Assembly (NCBI GenBank): GCA_001949185.1
Contig: BDGG01000003.1
Span: 4,957,092 to 5,021,091, forward strand
DNA: 64,000 nt
Source: Ramazzottius varieornatus
Taxonomy: Eukaryota > Tardigrada > Eutardigrada > Parachela > Ramazzottiidae
Reading direction: 5' to 3'
Of the stretch, positions 44,364 through 55,846 are shown in pieces. The notes beneath the pieces are model-generated. The model was not told the DNA's origin. It did no database searches and saw only the letters and a list, made by a program, of their open reading frames with translations. How positions within the stretch are numbered: position 1 is the stretch's first letter; each line of letters opens with the position of its first letter. A program made the position numbers and the translations under genes.

Positions 44364-44520
44364 ATACGATCCGTGATTTCAATCAACAAACTCTCAGAAG
44401 ACTACCTAAATAGATTAAATTATTTAAATGTCTGCGGACATAACAAAACACATTAGACTGCTTTATCTATGCTATAGGGCATACTTGGAAATTGTGACCC
44501 ATCCTTTCCGGCCCTTCTGT

Positions 44521-47500
44521 TTACTCGTCGGTATGCTCGCTGGTGACTCTTCGTCGTTTGGCGACCTTTTGGTGATCAATCAAGACCGCGGAGCTCGTGG
44601 GACTATCGCAAGCGAACTTGTGATCGGCAGTCTCCCGCTGGAAATAGTCGTCAATGTGCGGCCTCGCTACCTGCCAAACCTACAACCCCACCGAAACAGG
44701 ATGTCAGTACACGCAGAGCAATAAATTATGGGCCAGTAAAAATTACGGACCAGACCTTTAGGCTACGGTGGTACGGAAGAACATTCATACGCCACGGACA
44801 CAGTATGTACTTTGTGACACTTTTCTACGTTTGAATTTCCATTTTGCCGTCTTTTCCGCCTGCCCATAATTTGTACTGGCCCGTAATTTCTCGTCGTGCG
44901 TGTGTAGGAGCTCAGCGAACAAACTCGACCAGATCGCTTTCCCAGGTGGCGCAAGCTTCTAGCTGATATCAACATGAAGGTGCCCAACCTGGGCAAACAA
45001 CCGACGTTCGAAAAGATTGTTTCCTAAGTGGCGCACGCGCTCAGCTACCATCGCCGAAAAGCGTGCGCCACTTCGAGAAACTCGACAACCTCGACCAGAT
45101 CGTTTTTCCAAGAAGCGCACGTCTTCAGTAATATTGGCTAAATGCTGGCGCCGTTTGGAGAAACGATCCGCTTAAGCTTGTTCGCCGACTGCCCATTGGA
45201 TAACCCGCTCTGCACGTTTAACGGGAAAAAACGCCTATAAAGGGTCCTTCCTTCTTCGTTTACGTACCTGATTACGGACAATCAGTTCGGTGGCCGCATC
45301 AATATCCGGTGCCATGAAGCGATCTTTGTCCCAAGGCCTGCATATGAAAACACCCACGTTGGTATCGATGTGCTTTATCTGTATTAGCCTCCTTTGTTAA
45401 AGGTAAGGGATGACGGAGGTAAACAGGGCGAGGTGGAAAGAATCCAGACGACTTACGCCACCACGCTGCGCACTAATCGGTGGACTTCCTCCAGTGGTAA
45501 GGTCGTCCTCAGGGGACGCAGGAATTCGATGGCTTGGCACGCTGCCAGCAGTTCAATGGAAAGAACTGTAAACAAAACGATTGTTTTCGCTACGAAACCG
45601 GGAGAATAAAGTGGCACGTCAAAAGGAATTAAATCTGGGATTTTCCTGAGTGAAAGAAGCCACACTACTCACCTCGTTCAACATTCTCCACCACTTTGAG
45701 AGCTTTACGGGCGGCGAACCCACCCATGCTGACGTGGTCCTCAGTGGCGGCGGAAGTGGATAGACTGTCCACGGAGGCTGGATGGCAGAGGACCTTGTTT
45801 TCCGAGACTGTGGTTCAAGGAGGAACGGTGCAAAGAATTGCAAGGAAAGTATGTGAATTCATAGAAAGTCTGTCCAAGTGGCGCACGCTTCCAGCCAGGA
45901 ATGCTGTAAACGTGCGCCGCATGGGAAAACGACCAGACTTGACAAGATCACTTCCTGAAGTGGCGCAAGCTCTCAGCGGATAACAACTAAAACGTGCGTC
46001 ACTTGAGGTAATGACCCGGAGGAGTTATTCACCGACGTCGCATGCTATGGAATGCCGGTGAGGACGGAAAAGACTTCTTCGACGTACCGAGTGCCGCAGC
46101 TGTGCAGTGAGCCAGCATGAACCCGTTGTTCAGACCTCCATTCTTTGTCAAGAAAGCCGGAAGCTCGCTGAGAGCTGTATGGAAAGGAAAACTTTTGGGG
46201 GCGGATGCTGGCAGAAAAATTTGGATAGCGCTTACTTGGATTGCAAAGACGTTCAATTCGTCGTTCGCTCATGCTGGCGAGCTCGTGGACAGCGATGGCC
46301 AGGTAATCCAAGACCTTGGCCGGATATTCCCCGTGGAAGTTGCCTCCTGACATGGTTTCCCCGAGTTCAGCGAACACCATCTGTAACAAAGCATCTTGGT
46401 CAGTAAACAGACCACTTTCGACTTTCAATCACTACAGAAACTGAACGTCTGGTCTGGGAACTGAAGGAGTGAAGGTGTCAACGTCCGGAAAATTAATAGA
46501 AATTGGATAGCACGATCCTTTGTCATGAAACTTCACTCTTGGCCTGCCATTCATGCAGTTTGCTAACGTGTTTGGAGAGCCAGACTGCCGACGGAGAGAG
46601 CGGTTGCATTGTTGAGGTTGTTATATCGTCGACAGTCTTGTGGCACCATGAGAGATAACAACCAATCAACACAAGTAAGTGCCGTTTGTTTTGGCTTTCT
46701 TTGAGGCCAAACTTCTTTTCAGGTTTGTTCTTCGCTCGTCATTCTTTCTTCCTTAGGTTTCCCCTACGATCACTACTTTCCTGCTTTCGAAGGATGCCTC
46801 AAGCAGTGCTAGTGCTTCAGTGCGGGAACTGCCAGACGCACCAAGGGCAGTTGGCCAAGACTACCGCGAGCTGGACGTGCAAGATCTGCAACCAGAAGCA
46901 GCCGCTCAACAACGTAAGTCCGTCTCGTGTTTCATTCTCAACCAGTATAATCTTCTCCTGTGGGTAAACCGGGCTTCCCTTTTCAGGTGTTATTTGAAGG
47001 GACGGGCAAGCAGTGTCGAGAGAAAGTTCAGCAGCTGAACATGCAGAGAGGCATCGAAGAAACTCAACGGATTTGCGACGTTCACCAGCAAGACGAAAAT
47101 ATCCTCAGAATGAAGCTGGAAGATGAACACGCGGAAGACTCAAAGCCTCAGCATTACTAGCTACCTTTACGAATACACTGGACCAGAAGCTATCCTGTAC
47201 TTCGAACGGCTGAAATCGTTCGGGTTCATCGGACTGTACACTGTCGTTTGGAATCTCGGCAAAATTGCTTCCCAAGTGGCGGACTTTTCAAGTGTTATTA
47301 GAATTGTGCGCCAATCGGAAAAGCGATCTTGTCGAGTTTGCTGGTCTCGCAGAATCATTCCCCGATCTTTCTCTCATTCTTCCAAATACATCTTTACCCT
47401 TACCCCTTTTTTTCACGTCTACTTTAGCGTGTTTTATTCCCTCGGCTTACCGGATTATCCGTTGCGCTGTTGAGTTCTGTGGTCATGATGCCTTTGGCGA

Positions 47501-49746
47501 ATTCGATCGTATCGTGAACGACGCCATGAACCTGCATACATCTTAGTTAAATTTTCCTGGTCAAATTATGTTCTCCCGAAAGTGAGTTGACCGAAGACTT
47601 AGTCTTCCTGAAGTCGTACTTGGGGACAACAGCGTAGAGTATAGGCGTCCTGGACACGATCGCAAAAGCGATGCGAGGTGGCGATCTCCGAAGGATGTGT
47701 CTGGGAATGAAGTAAGGCCCGGAAGCGCTCGGCCACGGCGATCTGTCCCTTGTGAGGTCTCGCGTAATGTATCGCTACAAAGTAATCAGATGTCACTCAG
47801 TTCAATGAGCTCATAGATAAAAACGAACAAGTGATTCACCTTTCTCGTAGGCACGAGTGGACCCTTTGAGGACTTCCAGACTGAGCGCAGCGACCACGTC
47901 CGCCTGTAGAGCGATATTTTCTGCCCGTTCGATAGCTGAAAGAAGTTCCGCTGATGTTTCGATTTGTGGGTTGAAGAACCGTACAAAAGGAATTGGTCGT
48001 GGTGCGTACCTTCTGCACCGAGAGCGCTGATAAACTGGGTTCCGTTGATCATCGCAAGTCCTTCCTTTGGTCCGAAGACAATTGGTTCCATGCCGTTTGC
48101 CTGCAAGACCTGGTGGGAAAAATACGGTTAGTAGAAACGCGATAAGATATTTTAGTCATAATAGCAGCGCTTTCACTTAATTCCCTAGAATACCGGTGAA
48201 ATGGGAGCTCGGCAAACAAACTGGACCAGACGGCTTATCCAAGTGACGCACGCTTCCACCCAATAAGACCGAGGACGTGCGCCAGTCGGAAAAGCGATCT
48301 GGTCGAGTTCGTTTGCTGAGCTCTCCGAGTATTCCTCTCGCTTGATTCTCGGCGACGAATCATAAGAAAACTGACCGTTTTAGCATCGGACCAGCCGGTG
48401 ATGGGACTCCACATCTTGCCTTCACCAATCATGCCCAGAGCCAAATGGGAGAGAGGAGCCAGGTCTCCGCTTGCCCCGACAGTTCCTTGTTCAGGTACGT
48501 ACGATAGACAAGAGGCTACAGGAAGATACAAGTTTCGATTACTTTAAGTTTGACCGCACGCAGGGACGATAATTTCTCAGATTTACCGTTGAACATGTGG
48601 CACATCTTTTCCAGGTTGTGAAGGGAAATGCCACTGTAGCCTTTGGCCAGGATATTTATGCGGTTGCAAAGCAGCATTCGAATTCGGTGAATAGGTAGAC
48701 ACTGCCCGACTCCTGCCGCGTGTGATCGGATCAGATTCATTTGGAGTTCTCTGGAAAAACACTCGTCGATAGAACCTTTTTTTCCTGCAGGGCAAAGCGT
48801 CAGCGAAAGTCGTGGAAGGAACCTACAGGATGTCGTCTTTGGAAATGACAGTGCGAGCGAACTTGCCAAAGCCCGTATTGACACCGTAAACCACTAAAAG
48901 GTAAAACGTGATGTTCTGTCATCCTTTGTAAAGAACCTTTCTGGATGAGTATTTCAGGTACCTTTGTTGTCCTTGACGATCTGCTCTAAGACGTCACGCG
49001 AGGCTTGAACGCGCTTCCGCGATTCTTGGGTAAGCCTAATCTTGTACTTGTTCTGACCCAACGCGACCAGGTCCTCACAAGACATACTGTTTCCATCGAG
49101 CAGCAGGTACTGTTCCGTGGAAAAACATGACCATAAGAAGTTGACTAGGTCTTTGTTATAAATGACTTATTTTTCTGGTGCACAGGTAGCACGGATCATT
49201 CCGGTAACCGGGCGGCTTCATCTGAGTGATACTAACTTCGGACGGGGTCTCCAGCTGACCATCGAGCGCGTCCGTGGAAAAACGATGGCCGTTCTGTCCG
49301 TTAGCATGTCCATGAGTCCCGTTAGTGATATCACTCTTCAGGACTGTGGTTGAGGAACATCAAAACTTGGTAAATATGTATTGAAGAACTTGGGGGAAAC
49401 TTTGAGACGTGGGGAACCGAGCTGAAGCAGATCGTTACTTCAAGTGGCGCACTAAGTCGTTGTTAAAGCCTGATGCTGTGCGCCACATGTGTTCCCATTT
49501 CAAACGGCGGACCTTACCTATGGAGACTTGTTCGTTGTCGCTGAGGACGGATTTGATGATGTCGTCAAAGTCCAGCACAGCAGCTCCTTTGGTTTTCCGT
49601 AAGTCGGCAATGTCCAGCTGGTTTTCCCATTGCGGATAGCGTTTGGAGGCTCGTTTGACGGCTTCCTGACACAGCCATTGACACGTCTCCTCACCTGTAC
49701 AAGGGATGGTGTACCAGTCACTTCGAAGTTTGGTAATAATCTTCAT
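44521..49746 (-). CDS. HAL: Histidine ammonia-lyase
   Basis: Sixteen exons: 49746-49518, 49343-49237, 49109-48962, 48893-48827, 48750-48587, 48515-48376, 48109-48010, 47935-47840, 47774-47620, 47531-47451, 46380-46236, 46174-46088, 45807-45673, 45565-45457, 45337-45268 and 44679-44521. They give 663 residues (human 657). The enzyme deaminates histidine to urocanate in the cytosol. The MIO cofactor tripeptide Ala253-Ser254-Gly255 is intact in [20 protein letters not shown]. Other family motifs are [54 protein letters not shown] and [20 protein letters not shown]. Only the 3' end of exon 2 is uncertain (I used GAA/GTTAGT). The C-terminal 40 residues are more basic than in vertebrates. The intron 46381-47450 contains MRNIP on the opposite strand. 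Confidence 0.95.
44944..45156. repeat. Hairpin repeat family 1, three cores
   Basis: Cores at about 44944-44992, 45028-45076 and 45111-45156 in the last HAL intron. Left boundary GGAGCTCAGCGAACAAACTC at about 44908. Confidence 0.82.
45876..46004. repeat. Hairpin repeat family 1, two cores
   Basis: Cores at about 45876-45923 and 45957-46004 in the HAL intron 45808-46087. Confidence 0.84.
46794..47160 (+). CDS. MRNIP: MRN complex-interacting protein, short form, nested in HAL
   Basis: Exons 46794-46913 and 46987-47160 join in phase to 97 residues. The N-terminus has a zinc-ribbon pair (CGNC then CKIC, with [10 protein letters not shown] between), followed by [20 protein letters not shown]. 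This is the conserved MRNIP N-terminal domain, which in vertebrates binds the MRE11-RAD50-NBS1 complex and supports DNA-damage signalling. The vertebrate protein is about 340 residues; this one stops soon after the conserved domain and ends in an acidic tail. It lies wholly inside the HAL intron 46381-47450 on the opposite strand. Confidence 0.82.
47274..47316. repeat. Hairpin repeat family 1, one degenerate core
   Basis: Left arm AAGTGGCGGAC, right arm GTGCGCCAATC, in the same HAL intron as MRNIP. Confidence 0.72.
48240..48288. repeat. Hairpin repeat family 1, one core with both outer arms
   Basis: A clear example of the two-tier structure. Outer arm GGGAGCTCGGCAAACAAACT (from about 48203), core 48240-48288, outer arm GTCGAGTTCGTTTGCTGAGC (to about 48325). 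HAL intron 48110-48375. Confidence 0.88.
49440..49489. repeat. Hairpin repeat family 1, one core
   Basis: Core in HAL intron 1 (49344-49517), so this short intron is mostly repeat. Confidence 0.83.
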
Positions 49747-50977
49747 TTTGGGGTATGCCAAATTGGTAATAACTGAGGGGAAAAAAGACGAACAGAGATG
49801 AGACTGGAAAGTGGCCCGTCACACCCACTATTCTTCTGGAAAGCTCACGAGTTTTCTCGGCGAACGACACTCACTCGAAGGTTGCTGCGTCCTCGCGGAA
49901 CCGATTGCCAAGAAAAGATACATCCGTGGTCTTTATCCGCCACGATAATCTACACAAACCATGACACTAACGTGTTACGACTGACCAGAAACGGATAGAA
50001 AGGAAGAAGGTCAATTTTGTCTGCTGAAGTTTCTAGCGAACCGGCGCCAGTCAAGGATCAACCAGAAGGTGGCGCTGTAGTCGACTGAGAGGCCGCACTG
50101 AAAGCCACCTTTCGGCGTTTCCCGAAAAGGAGTGCCTCAGAGCATTTGCTTTACCTCGCATTTCTTTCAGGGATAGACTGAAACCTTCCTGTTATCGACA
50201 AAATGTATAGTAAGTATATTTTGGAAGATTTTCGAGCTTAGCTTGATTGCGGAATATGGACTGATGGGACTTGATCCTTGTTACGTTTCTGCGCGAGTTC
50301 ATTCGTCATCTATTGCTCATAACTTTCGATGAGACGGAAAAATTAGAATACTTTACTTGTCTTACCCATTTCTCTCCGAACGATATCATAGTTTATTCTA
50401 TGGTTTTACCATCACGCAAATTATAAAGCGGTCTCCGTGAACTACTCACTCGTCTAACCGGTTAATCTTCTCACTTCAAAGTAGCAAATTACAAGAAGCA
50501 GCGCAGCACATAGGAAACAGACCCGTGCCGTGATCTGCATCGATCGGGACATGTACTGTACTGTTCTGCTGAGTTCAGGGGGTAGTAAAAACTGCCAGCA
50601 TGAGTTTGGTGGTCAGCGGAGAGGAACGAGCCGACGACATGGTGCCTTTAAAACCAGCCCTTGTCCACCTGTTGCTTACCGACATCAAACGCGCCGCTCT
50701 CTCCGCACATACTAAATTTTCATAAAAGTTAAATATGTTTACGACTCTGCCCCGATAAGGCCTATAAATGTCGGCACACCGACAAGCGTCACAACCCCAC
50801 TAAGCTGCGCCATAAAAGGCCCCTTTACTCCGCTCTGCGCCATAACATGGAAGTAGTCTGGGTCAAACCACTTGATAACTTATTCCCACTAAAATATCGG
50901 TAAAACCGGTTTCTTCATTCCGAAACAACATCTTCCAAGAACAGAGGTCGTTAAGCTGAACGGATGACTGCTCTCAT

Positions 50978-51027
50978 ACCTGCATACAACGACCCGCACA
51001 GTCCTTGTGGTGTCCAAGTATGCAGGT
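50978..51027. repeat. Hairpin repeat family 2, copy A
   Basis: Perfect 10-bp arms ACCTGCATAC and GTATGCAGGT, 50 bp in all. Confidence 0.8.
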
Positions 51028-51786
51028 GCTTGCCGAACTGTATTTGGCTTCTCAGAGAATTTCGTGCGCGATACGGCAGCAGAATTTATGGTAAATCGTG
51101 TGCTGCTAAGCAGTGAACAGCACCGGTACAAAATAAAAAAGAATTTGCGTCAATGGAAACAAAAAAGACAGATAAATTAAATTCAAGAAAAGGGTAAAAT
51201 TACAAAATAATCAGTGTTAAATTGGGGTATTATCTGCACAGCGAGATTGACACTGGTCAGGGACAAGAAACAAAGAGGCTGTGCGGTATATCTCAAACAG
51301 AGAAGCATAAAATCCATCAAGTAGGTACTTGAGCCTTGAGTTTTAAAACAAGAAACAAAAGAAAAGAGGAAAATTCTATGGAAGCCGTTCTGGGCTCAGT
51401 TGAGCACATAAAGGCAAGAAGAGGAGAAACTACACAAGTAAACGTCCCTCAAATCAACGTCAATTTAGGCTGAGCGTAATGACTGCGCTCCATGCCGACA
51501 TGAGTTTCTGGCGCCGTCCGTGTTTGCTCATGGTGAGGGTGAATTCGCGAAAGATCCGGGTAGCGGCATGACTGGAGCGGGTGGTACTGCTTGCGTCGCT
51601 CCGACTCCGCTGATCGTACCGTTCTGCAAATGATCCATGAAATTAGAATCGGTTCACAGAAAGCAGATTGTAGGCGAAAGCATCTATTACGCATGAACCG
51701 GGCGTTGAAAAATTCAGCAGCTCTCCGTATTTCAATTTCCAACCCGTTTGAGAGGCAACCGAGCAAAATCCGCGAACTCATCATAT

Positions 51787-51836
51787 ACGTGCATACAACC
51801 CCTCAGCCGCTTAGTGTGAATCTCGTGTATGCAGGT
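51787..51836. repeat. Hairpin repeat family 2, copy B
   Basis: Arms ACGTGCATAC (one mismatch) and GTATGCAGGT, again exactly 50 bp; both copies have AA after the left arm. Confidence 0.78.
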
Positions 51837-51972
51837 TGATGACGAACCGGCGCAGTTAAATTTCAGCCTGTCTAACTCAGTTGGCCTTTTCTTCCACAGT
51901 TTATGACACTATACAATGTTACAAAACTTGATTTGTGTGAGAAGGACCTGAAGAGTACGTAAAGAAACTTAC

Positions 51973-53710
51973 ATGTCTCTGAGGTCTTTTCTCGAAGGTT
52001 TGATGGCCACGTTGTTTCTTTCGTGGTTCTGCGCTACGAGACGGACGAGTTCTTGCTGCTGGCTAGACTTCGTTTTCCGACAAACGGGATCGATGGAAAG
52101 GAGGCAGTCTTCGTGGAGTTGTCTTGCAGCTAGGTTTCTTCGCGTAGGTACACTGTAAATCTTCTCTTCTTTGACGTGACTATGCCGATTCTCACCGTAG
52201 ACCGGACCTTCCTGGTTGCCCACTCGAATCTTGGTGAGCCTCACTTCCAGTTTGTAGCCTTCTTGCTGAGCGAGAGGTTGAGCCATTACATGGCACAAAT
52301 CTTCCGTGATCCTCTTGCCCATGTTCCGAACATCCTGCAACGCAAAACCCAAAACTGTAATTATTGCACACCCACATTCATTTTGGGAAAGTTGAAGAGC
52401 CAGTTTGATAACATGCTTCTTCGTGTGGAATTCAATCACCAAATGAAGGCCGAAATATTTGAAATTCCATGCTAAAAGGCACCGCAATTGCTGGTGGCAC
52501 TCGCACAATACTCAGCGTAATCTTTTGTCGACTATCTCCAATTGGAACCAAACTGGAGTGATTTCCAACAATGGCCATTATCAACTCTTAACTCTATGCG
52601 CCATTGTTGATTTTCCATTCTGAGTTAATTTCGAATCCATCCCGTCGCACAACAACCCAAGAGGCATGGTCTACACTGCGCAACAGCCATGTGCGCGTAC
52701 TAAACATGTGTACATACGGGATATCAACCAGGTGACGTCATTAAAAGTGCGCACTACAAGCGACGTTACAGCCAGTCAGAAATTTGCAAACAGGAAAGTA
52801 TTTTTCATCTGAAATTTCAGATGACTGAATTCACCTTTTCAGCTATTCGACCCGTTCGTTCTTGTCCGATTAAATTCCAACACCAGCTGTGTTCCTCATT
52901 GACGGGCTGCATGGCGGACGAAAATTGATGGTTCTGGCGGGGAATTCTTGGACCTTTAGGAGGGTAGACTGGCTTGGAAGACTGTCCACTTTGCCTCAGT
53001 TCCGGTCGAACAACAGGTGCTGTTGGAAGGCCCACAGTCGACTTTTCCGAAGGTAAACACAAACTTTGGTGCCTTTGGACCGGCAAGCGGTTTCTTTGGC
53101 CTTTCCCCTTATCTACTGTTGGGTTAGCGGGTGGAAAAGAGCTCTTCATCTGCAAAGATAAGGCTGGTTTGACAGACGGCTTCTTCTTTGGACCCTCCAC
53201 GAGATCGCTAGGTCGCGTTCTGCTTAGAATAAATTCGTCCGTGGCATCGTCTGTAGGTGAGTCTCTGCGCTGAGCAGAGGGCGGGAGGACGGAGCAAATA
53301 CTGACGGGAGAGGGGAGACGTGGAGCATTTAACTGTGGGAAACTGGGAGCAGATTCCAGCTGGCTGAGTCGCTTCCCCACGGAAGGATTGGAGTGGACAG
53401 AGGACACCGAAGATTCTCCATCCGATGTGGGCGATAAGGGGCGATAGCTCTTGCAATCTGAAAGCAGAAAATTGTGATCAGTAAAATCCGGAAGTCAAGC
53501 AAAATACGAAGAAACAAACTTGACAGTCTTGACTCGAGCCAGAAAAAGGTGAAACTGTGAAAACTGAACAAAAAGCGAGCCATTCTGAGGGACCGAAGCC
53601 TGGTTCTCTGTCTCACAAACCACTTGGACTACCTTTCCATTAGCGAATCTGATGACGTAACGAAATGGTAATGCAGTTTTGTAGCGGTGAGCTATGCGGT
53701 CAAGTCTAAG
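51973..53710 (-). CDS. Unidentified multi-exon protein, partial
   Basis: At least three coding stretches on the minus strand. The first, about 53700-53560, reads FRYVIRFANGKVVQVVCETE and SLFVQFSQFHLFLARVK. The second is exon 53457-52835, a Ser/Pro-rich disordered segment with LSPTSDGESSVSSVHSNPSV and many basic and proline residues. The third is exon 52334-51973, hydrophilic and helical, with MGKRITEDLCHVMAQPLAQQ and LEVRLTKIRVGNQEGPVYGE. The 52835/52334 join is in phase; the upstream join is not resolved, and I found no downstream exon or stop after the donor at 51972. The layout, an N-terminal folded piece then a long disordered linker and a helical segment, suggests a regulatory or scaffold protein. 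I do not recognise the family. Confidence 0.55.
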
Positions 53711-55846
53711 ACCTCATTCAAATTGCCGCCTTTCAAAGTTCCGGACGAAAAATCGAATCAACTTTCGAGAAGATTAAAAGACAAATTCCTGTTTTCAAAT
53801 ATCTGGATGAAAGGCCGACTTACGTTTACTCGAATTGTTTCCCATCGTGAAGAAGTTATCCCTGCTGCAAAGCTGCGTATATTTCCCCGATATCCATGCG
53901 CAAAATGCATTGTTTGGGAGAGGCATCGGTAGATTGTGCTGGGAAAGTCAACGAAGTTAATCCCTCGTGGTAGATAAATCCGCTATAAAATATTTCATTT
54001 CGTGTGTAGGAATAATGTGCCTTCACCACATGAGCACGAGTTGAGAATATTCCGCTGGACGACTGCAAAGCAGGAGAATTTCTACAAGAGCCGAAGGAAA
54101 TTTCGAAATGCTGTCTGGGCCGAACGATGAATGCCAGAGTCTGTATGGTGGGCTGCGGTCAGCAACCGGCATGCATGCAGGACGGCGAAGCGGAATAGTA
54201 GTGAAATGAATCCGTCATGCTTTCGGATTTTATCGCTCGGAATACATGTACGCTTGAAAGGCACACAGTCATACAAAGCGGTGCTGCCTTTGAAGATAAG
54301 GTAGATTAGGGCGTAGGGGAACCGAGACAAGGGGAGCTATCGTTGACCAGCCTCGCCTCCTTCGAGTAATTTTCAGGGTTGACAGAGGCCGTTTCTTCAT
54401 ACAGGGCTCCGTAGTGGTTGCTCATTGGTCAGTCTGGGCTATGGAGGTTAATGGGTGGAGCCTCCCATTCTTTCGGACCGTCTCTATCCGTATGAGTCAC
54501 TTCAGGGTGCGCTGCGATAAACGGTCAAATTGACGGAAGAAATAGCAAAAAGCTAATTATAAAATATGGAAAATGTTGGTTTTTACTACTTTAAAATGTG
54601 TGCGATTCAAAGAACGCATAGGATGGTGAGATCAGTTTTTTGGATTTTCTCCAATGCAGAAAAGGATTTTATCCGGTCAGGTTCCTGTTGGAGCTTTGTC
54701 GGCATTGTTATCAGGGTGTCGCGGGTTATAAAAGTGGCACTGGCTCATCAATAATTGGCCACCACAGTAAAAGGTCCATCGCCATGTCAATCATGGGGTT
54801 GTAAATTTGGAAATGAGGCTTTATGAGTTGCCAGTCTCCTGCCGCAGTTATGGCTGCCCAACAATAACCAACAAAAGAGCGGCACATTGAAGGCCTTTGA
54901 TGTCTTACCGCATGGATCAAATCAGTGTGCTTCACAAATTCTCCCTCTGAATGTCCATATCGGACATCCGTCGAGAAGCGAGACAAGAAAATCTCTAATA
55001 CAAGCCTATTTTTTATGGAACGAACGAACGAATATTCTTTTGAGTTTCATTTTGGAAGAATCACGGAGAAAAAGCGAGCAGGAAGAAGCACGATTTGACC
55101 GTAAGGACGCACTCAGAACGACTTGTCAAGTTTGAATTTCGGATTTCCAGCGGTGAAGGGATTTCTCCAAAGGCGGAAGTCCCATCAGAAATCTGCGAGA
55201 CCTTCTAACCTGCCTCATACTGTGTATTGCTTTCTTCTCAGCGGTTTCCAGAATTATTAAATTAGCTGAGAAGTATTCTGCGGGAGGTAGAGCGTTGATT
55301 TACTTGACCATGGACGTCAGGACGCCGTAGCGCCAGCTGAATGGGGCCATTTGTCCGATGGATTTCCTTCGCGGGTCATTTTCCCCCCATCTTCCCTTCA
55401 CACAAATTATTCCATAAATGCCATGGAAGCTATGACAGATTGGTCATTAAGAGCCTTACGATGGCTCATTGGCCATTCCTGCCGGCCATTAAGGCCGGCC
55501 ATTAAGGCCAGCCATCCTGAAATTTATCCAGTTTATCCGGAGGTCTAAATTGCAAGCGCCAGAGAAATATGACAGTGCTATCTCCCTCATAAAACTCGAA
55601 GGAGAGAAAAGACAAAAGAAACAGAACATTCTGAAAATCAGGTGATGAAGGGTATATAAGAGAAAAGTTAATGCTGCTAAGCTGTTTGATTAGAGACAAG
55701 ACCGACAAGCACGCATCTCAAGAGGGGCTTGTCAGGAAACAGGGGAAGAGGTATTGTGTGCTGTTGCATAAAGCCAGCTAACAACTATTGACACTGTGGA
55801 AATAAGAAAATCTAACACTTGTCGACTTGTTCTCCTTCTCTTTCCT
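53711..55846. other. Intergenic, nothing recognised
   Basis: About 2.1 kb with no convincing gene. It contains a short direct repeat of GGCCGGCCATTAA / GGCCATTAAGGCC units at about 55470-55512. Open frames (for example 54986-54726 minus) have no family resemblance. No hairpin family 1. Confidence 0.4.

Larger units (their letters stand above)
43789..44520. other. Intergenic between converging genes
   Basis: Holds one hairpin core (43926-43977) and a MITE-like element (44207-44363); no gene seen. Confidence 0.55.
49747..51972. other. Intergenic without hairpin family 1; two family 2 hairpins
   Basis: About 2.2 kb upstream of HAL. Contains family 2 hairpins at 50978-51027 and 51787-51836. No coding stretch I can support. 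Part of a 7-kb gap in hairpin family 1. Confidence 0.45.

Noticed and set aside
44735-44900. Inverted repeat around GGGCCAGTA at 44.73-44.89 kb
   Set aside because: The two similar stretches match only in scattered blocks and in inconsistent order; not a clean inverted repeat.
51900-51960. Terminal exon just after the donor at 51972
   Set aside because: It would require an intron of about 20-25 bases, too short to splice normally.
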